From: Actinomycetes bacterium | GTDB taxonomy: Bacteria; Actinomycetota; Acidimicrobiia; Acidimicrobiales; RAAP-2 | Length of the DNA stretch: 62,278 bases | Assembly (NCBI GenBank): GCA_021801235.1 | Contig: JAJYYG010000074.1 | Coordinates: forward strand, 1-62,278 | Direction: 5' to 3' | Shown here: positions 60,738 to 62,278 of the stretch, piece after piece | Layout of the letters: each line of letters begins with the position of its first letter | Numbering within the stretch: the stretch's first letter is position 1 | Program-made: the position numbers and the translations under genes | The notes under the pieces: model-generated | The model's database searches: none | Told to the model about the DNA's origin: nothing | What the model saw: only the letters and a program-made list of their open reading frames with translations

Positions 60738-62210
60738 GTGGGAGTGCCCACCGCCGTACACGGATCTCGCACGGCCACGGCGCCGGTCCCGACGGTGCCC
60801 TGGATGGCCGCAGGGACGGCCGGGGCGGTCGGGCTGGCCCTGGTCGGGACCCGGGTGGGAGCGGTGACGCGCCCGGCGGGGGTGCAGTGGTGGTTCCACC
60901 TCCCCGGCGGGGTCTCCACCCCGGCCAAGCTGGCCTTCTACCTCTCGGTCGCCCTACTGGTCGTCGGCTGGGCCGGGGTCGGGAGGGCCGGGAGGGCCGG
61001 CGCGCTCTCGGTGCCCCGGGCGTGGGTCGTCCTGGCGCTCTGGGGGATCCCCCTGCTCCTCGGCCCCCCGATCTTCAGCCGCGACATCTACAGCTACATC
61101 GGCCAGGGGCTCCTCGCCCACCGGGGGCTCGACCCGTACTCGGTGGCGCCCGCCGCCCTCGGAAACGGCCCGGTCCTCGCCTCCATCGCCGAGGTCTGGC
61201 GCCACACCGCCTCGCCCTACGGCCCGCTGTTCGTGAGTGCCACCCAACTCGCGGCCGCCGTCTCCGGGACGGTGCTCGTGGTGCAGGTGCTCGCCTTCCG
61301 CCTGCTGGAGGTGGTCGGGCTGGTGCTGGCGATGGTCTCCCTCCCCCCCCTGGCCCGCCGGCTCGGGGCCGACCCGGGGATGGCGCTCTGGCTGGGCGTC
61401 CTCAGCCCGCTCGCCCTCTTCAGCTTCGTCGCCTCCGGGCACAACGACGCGCTCATGGTCGGTCTCATGCTGGCCGGGGTGGCGGTCGCGCTCGAAGGTC
61501 GCCTGGCGGTCGGGCTGGCGTTGTGCGCCCTGGCCGCCACCATCAAGCTCCCCGCCGCCGCCGCCGTCGTCTTCCTCGGCGTCGACCGGTTCCGCGCCGC
61601 CACGGACCCCTCCGGCCGGTGGCGCGTGGTGCGCGACGCCGTGGTGGTGCCGGCCCTGGTGGTGGTCGGGGTGACCGTGGCCGCTGGGTGGGGGTGGTCG
61701 TGGCTGGGTCCGGCCGCGCTCCGCGTACCCACCGAGCTCCGCGTGCTGACGACCCCGTCCGTGGCGCTCGGCACGTTCCTCCACGCCGTCCTCCACGGCC
61801 TCGGGGTCCCGGTGGGGCTGCACGGCACGGTCTCCGTGGTGCAGTGGGCATGCACCCTGGCCGCGGTCGCCGGCGCGCTGTGGCTGCTCGCCAACACCGG
61901 CCGGGTCGGGGTGGTCCGGGCGTTGGGCCTGGCGCTCGGCCTGGTGGCGGTCCTCAGCCCCACCTTGTGGCCGTGGTACCTGATGTGGGGGCTGGCGCTC
62001 CTCGCCGCCACGCCCGCCCAGCGCTCGGGCGCCCTGGCGGCGGTGGCCGGGCTGGCGATGCTGGTCGTCGGCCCCGGCGGGGCGCCGATGCTCGGCGGGG
62101 CCTCCTACTTCGTGACCGCCCCGTTGCTCGTGGCCGCTGTGGCCTGGCTGCTGTGGGAGCGGCACCGGCGCACGCAGGCGGGGCCAGCCGTGGTCGGCCG
62201 TGCGGGCTGA
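60738..62210 (+). CDS. MptB-like polyprenol-phosphate-mannose alpha-1,6-mannosyltransferase
   Basis: 490 residues with about 12-13 membrane helices. IFSRDIYSYIGQGLLAHRGLDPYSVAP in the first large outer loop is the MptB-type GT-C signature (acidic Asp-Ile-Tyr), followed by TASPYGPLFV, SGHNDALMVGL and TIKLPAAAAV. It resembles mycobacterial MptA/MptB, which build lipoglycan mannan. GTG at 60738 has AAGGAG five bases upstream. With the GT87 gene before it, it suggests mannan-like lipoglycan synthesis. Confidence 0.87.
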   Translation: MGVPTAVHGSRTATAPVPTVPWMAAGTAGAVGLALVGTRVGAVTRPAGVQWWFHLPGGVSTPAKLAFYLSVALLVVGWAGVGRAGRAGALSVPRAWVVLALWGIPLLLGPPIFSRDIYSYIGQGLLAHRGLDPYSVAPAALGNGPVLASIAEVWRHTASPYGPLFVSATQLAAAVSGTVLVVQVLAFRLLEVVGLVLAMVSLPPLARRLGADPGMALWLGVLSPLALFSFVASGHNDALMVGLMLAGVAVALEGRLAVGLALCALAATIKLPAAAAVVFLGVDRFRAATDPSGRWRVVRDAVVVPALVVVGVTVAAGWGWSWLGPAALRVPTELRVLTTPSVALGTFLHAVLHGLGVPVGLHGTVSVVQWACTLAAVAGALWLLANTGRVGVVRALGLALGLVAVLSPTLWPWYLMWGLALLAATPAQRSGALAAVAGLAMLVVGPGGAPMLGGASYFVTAPLLVAAVAWLLWERHRRTQAGPAVVGRAG

Positions 62211-62212
62211 GG

Positions 62213-62278
62213 GCACCGCGCCCGCCCCGGGCGCGACCGGCAGCACCGCGCCCGCCCCGGGCGCGACCGGCAGCACCG
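62213..62278. repeat. 30-bp tandem repeat running off the right edge
   Basis: A 30-base unit is repeated exactly at 62213-62242 and 62243-62272, and the next copy starts at 62273. It begins 3 bases after the MptB-like stop. Read on the minus strand it gives a ten-residue repeat (VLPVAPGAGA). The array continues outside the window. Confidence 0.85.

Overview
The window is very GC-rich DNA with strong G/C preference at third codon positions, frequent GTG and TTG starts, and 4-base GTGA or TTGA gene overlaps. The gene set is that of a chromosomal core region of a high-GC actinobacterium: homodimeric AceE, a sufB-sufD-Rieske-sufC cluster, MptB/GT87-type mannosyltransferases, DUF2510 proteins and a PduO-type adenosyltransferase. 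I suspect the class Acidimicrobiia, but that is an inference. I see no rRNA, tRNA, CRISPR array, integrase or transposase. The coding density is very high and no gap reaches 300 bases.

Layout. 1-4.0 kb (minus): birA, rmlB, rmlD and the 5' part of ugd, for nucleotide-sugar synthesis. 4.1-14.2 kb: biotin carboxylase/BCCP subunit, M20 amidohydrolase, methylmalonyl-CoA mutase large subunit, rhodanese-MoeB protein, nitroreductase, an unknown winged-helix-like protein, leucyl aminopeptidase and cobalamin adenosyltransferase. 14.3-19.5 kb: metH and two DUF2510 membrane proteins. 19.5-26.1 kb (minus): lpdA, the E2 acyltransferase, a fused lipB-lipA gene, an M24 peptidase and an atypical SDR. 26.2-29.2 kb: ABC exporter, DUF2203 and RNase HI. 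29.3-33.4 kb: aceE, an HhH-GPD protein and thiE. 33.4-39.8 kb: two secreted or anchored proteins, acyl-CoA dehydrogenase, MBL hydrolase, glycogen-debranching-like enzyme and a small unknown. 39.9-49.1 kb: a split suf cluster with two sufC genes. 49.2-58.6 kb: oligopeptidase, a DUF4115-like protein, two-domain SDR, RmlC-like cupin, flavin reductase, MBL protein, alpha/beta hydrolase, MutY, MaoC and DUF6941. 58.7-62.2 kb: methyltransferase and two polytopic mannosyltransferase-like proteins.

How genes fit together. E1 (aceE), E2, E3 (lpdA) and a single polypeptide carrying both lipoate-assembly activities lie within about 11 kb, so the window holds a nearly complete pyruvate (or 2-oxoacid) dehydrogenase together with the machinery that lipoylates it. 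LipA and MutY need Fe-S clusters, and the suf genes are also here. Two B12 enzymes (the mutase and MetH) bracket the adenosyltransferase gene. BirA is divergent from the biotin-carrying carboxylase it should modify.

Most notable: the in-frame LipB-LipA fusion with both active sites intact; two sufC paralogs in convergent half-clusters, one preceded by a CCCCTA-N7-TAGGGG inverted repeat at the -35 position; a recurrent TANNNT box 6-9 bases before start codons that lack a Shine-Dalgarno, suggesting widespread leaderless mRNAs; RmlB with Cys in place of the catalytic Asp; and several in-frame tandem peptide repeats.
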